Part shown: positions 5,106 through 5,254 of the stretch, piece after piece
Layout: every line of letters starts with the position of its first letter
Numbering within the stretch: the stretch's first letter is position 1
Origin: Candidatus Rokuibacteriota bacterium
GTDB lineage: Bacteria; Methylomirabilota; Methylomirabilia; Rokubacteriales; JACOUJ01
DNA: 5,254 nucleotides
NCBI GenBank assembly: GCA_016177865.1
Contig: JACOUJ010000327.1
Location: 1 to 5,254, forward strand
Direction: 5' to 3'
Translations under genes and position numbers: made by a program
Notes under the pieces: model-generated
What the model saw: only the letters and a program-made list of their open reading frames with translations
Databases searched by the model: none
Told to the model about the DNA's origin: nothing

Positions 5106-5254
5106 ATGGATCTGGCCCACGAGATCTCGCTCACGGTCAACGGGCTGTCGGTGCGCCGGCGCGTGGAGCCCCGTCTCAACCTGGTGGACTTCCTCCGCTA
5201 CGAGCTGGAGCTGACCGGGACGCATGTCGGGTGCGAGCACGGCGTCTGCGGTGC
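5106..5254 (+). CDS. Molybdenum hydroxylase 2Fe-2S small subunit (CoxS-like), 3' end off the edge
   Basis: Forty-nine complete codons are visible. They show the ferredoxin-like N-terminal domain of the small subunit: EISLTVNGLSVRRRVEP strands, then LNLVDFLRYELELTGTH and VGCEHGVCG. C43 and C48 are the first two ligands of the plant-type 2Fe-2S cluster (C-x4-C-G-x-C); the third ligand, the fourth, and the second all-helical 2Fe-2S domain lie beyond the edge. Family members are about 150-170 residues. The protein relays electrons from the molybdenum site of the large subunit to the FAD of the CoxM-like subunit. The ATG at 5106 follows the CoxM-like stop by one base. Confidence 0.92.
   Translation, partial: MDLAHEISLTVNGLSVRRRVEPRLNLVDFLRYELELTGTHVGCEHGVCG

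Noticed and set aside
4181..5179. A 332-residue open frame on the minus strand across the CoxM-like gene
   Set aside because: It is the antisense shadow of a clear FAD-binding subunit; the translation is Arg/Gly/Glu-rich with no recognisable motif.

Overview
The window reads as a piece of a high-GC Gram-negative chromosome, probably an uncultured soil-type bacterium. The evidence is a mostly 60-70% GC composition, strong GGAGG-type ribosome sites, and a mix of CO-dehydrogenase-like molybdenum hydroxylase genes, a stand-alone class III cyclase and a GlcG-type exported protein. I cannot assign the phylum from sequence alone. It looks like an accessory, rearranged stretch: genes with unrelated jobs, a decayed toxin gene, a duplicated ~100-bp element and long non-coding gaps.

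Left part, minus strand: an ATP-grasp ligase-like gene (1-896) runs off the left edge. It is clearly lower in GC (about 50% on the lines counted) than the rest. Upstream of it lie a strong hairpin terminator (995-1020) and a GlcG/HbpS-family gene with a signal peptide (1052-1537), which has a plausible promoter at 1641-1670 and an odd leader region between promoter and start.

Middle part, plus strand: a small ribbon-helix-helix antitoxin (1700-1933) overlaps the start of a RelE-like toxin that keeps only about its first 12 residues. Next comes a bitopic membrane-anchored protein of unknown function (2172-2753), with a Trp-Leu heptad repeat, a long Pro/Ala-rich linker and a small C-terminal domain. 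Then comes a predicted adenylate cyclase with a four-cysteine N-terminal module (3040-3867). The cyclase is bracketed by two direct copies of a ~100-bp, roughly 80% identical non-coding element (2859-2961 and 4051-4152). This is the most interesting and least explained signal here.

Right part, plus strand: the start of a molybdenum hydroxylase operon. It holds a complete FAD-binding medium subunit (CoxM-like, 4247-5104) and, one base later, the 5' end of the 2Fe-2S small subunit (CoxS-like). The catalytic large subunit should follow beyond the edge, so the actual substrate (CO or another compound) cannot be decided here. Two inverted repeats just upstream of this operon are candidate regulatory sites. 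No RNA gene, CRISPR array or complete insertion sequence was found.
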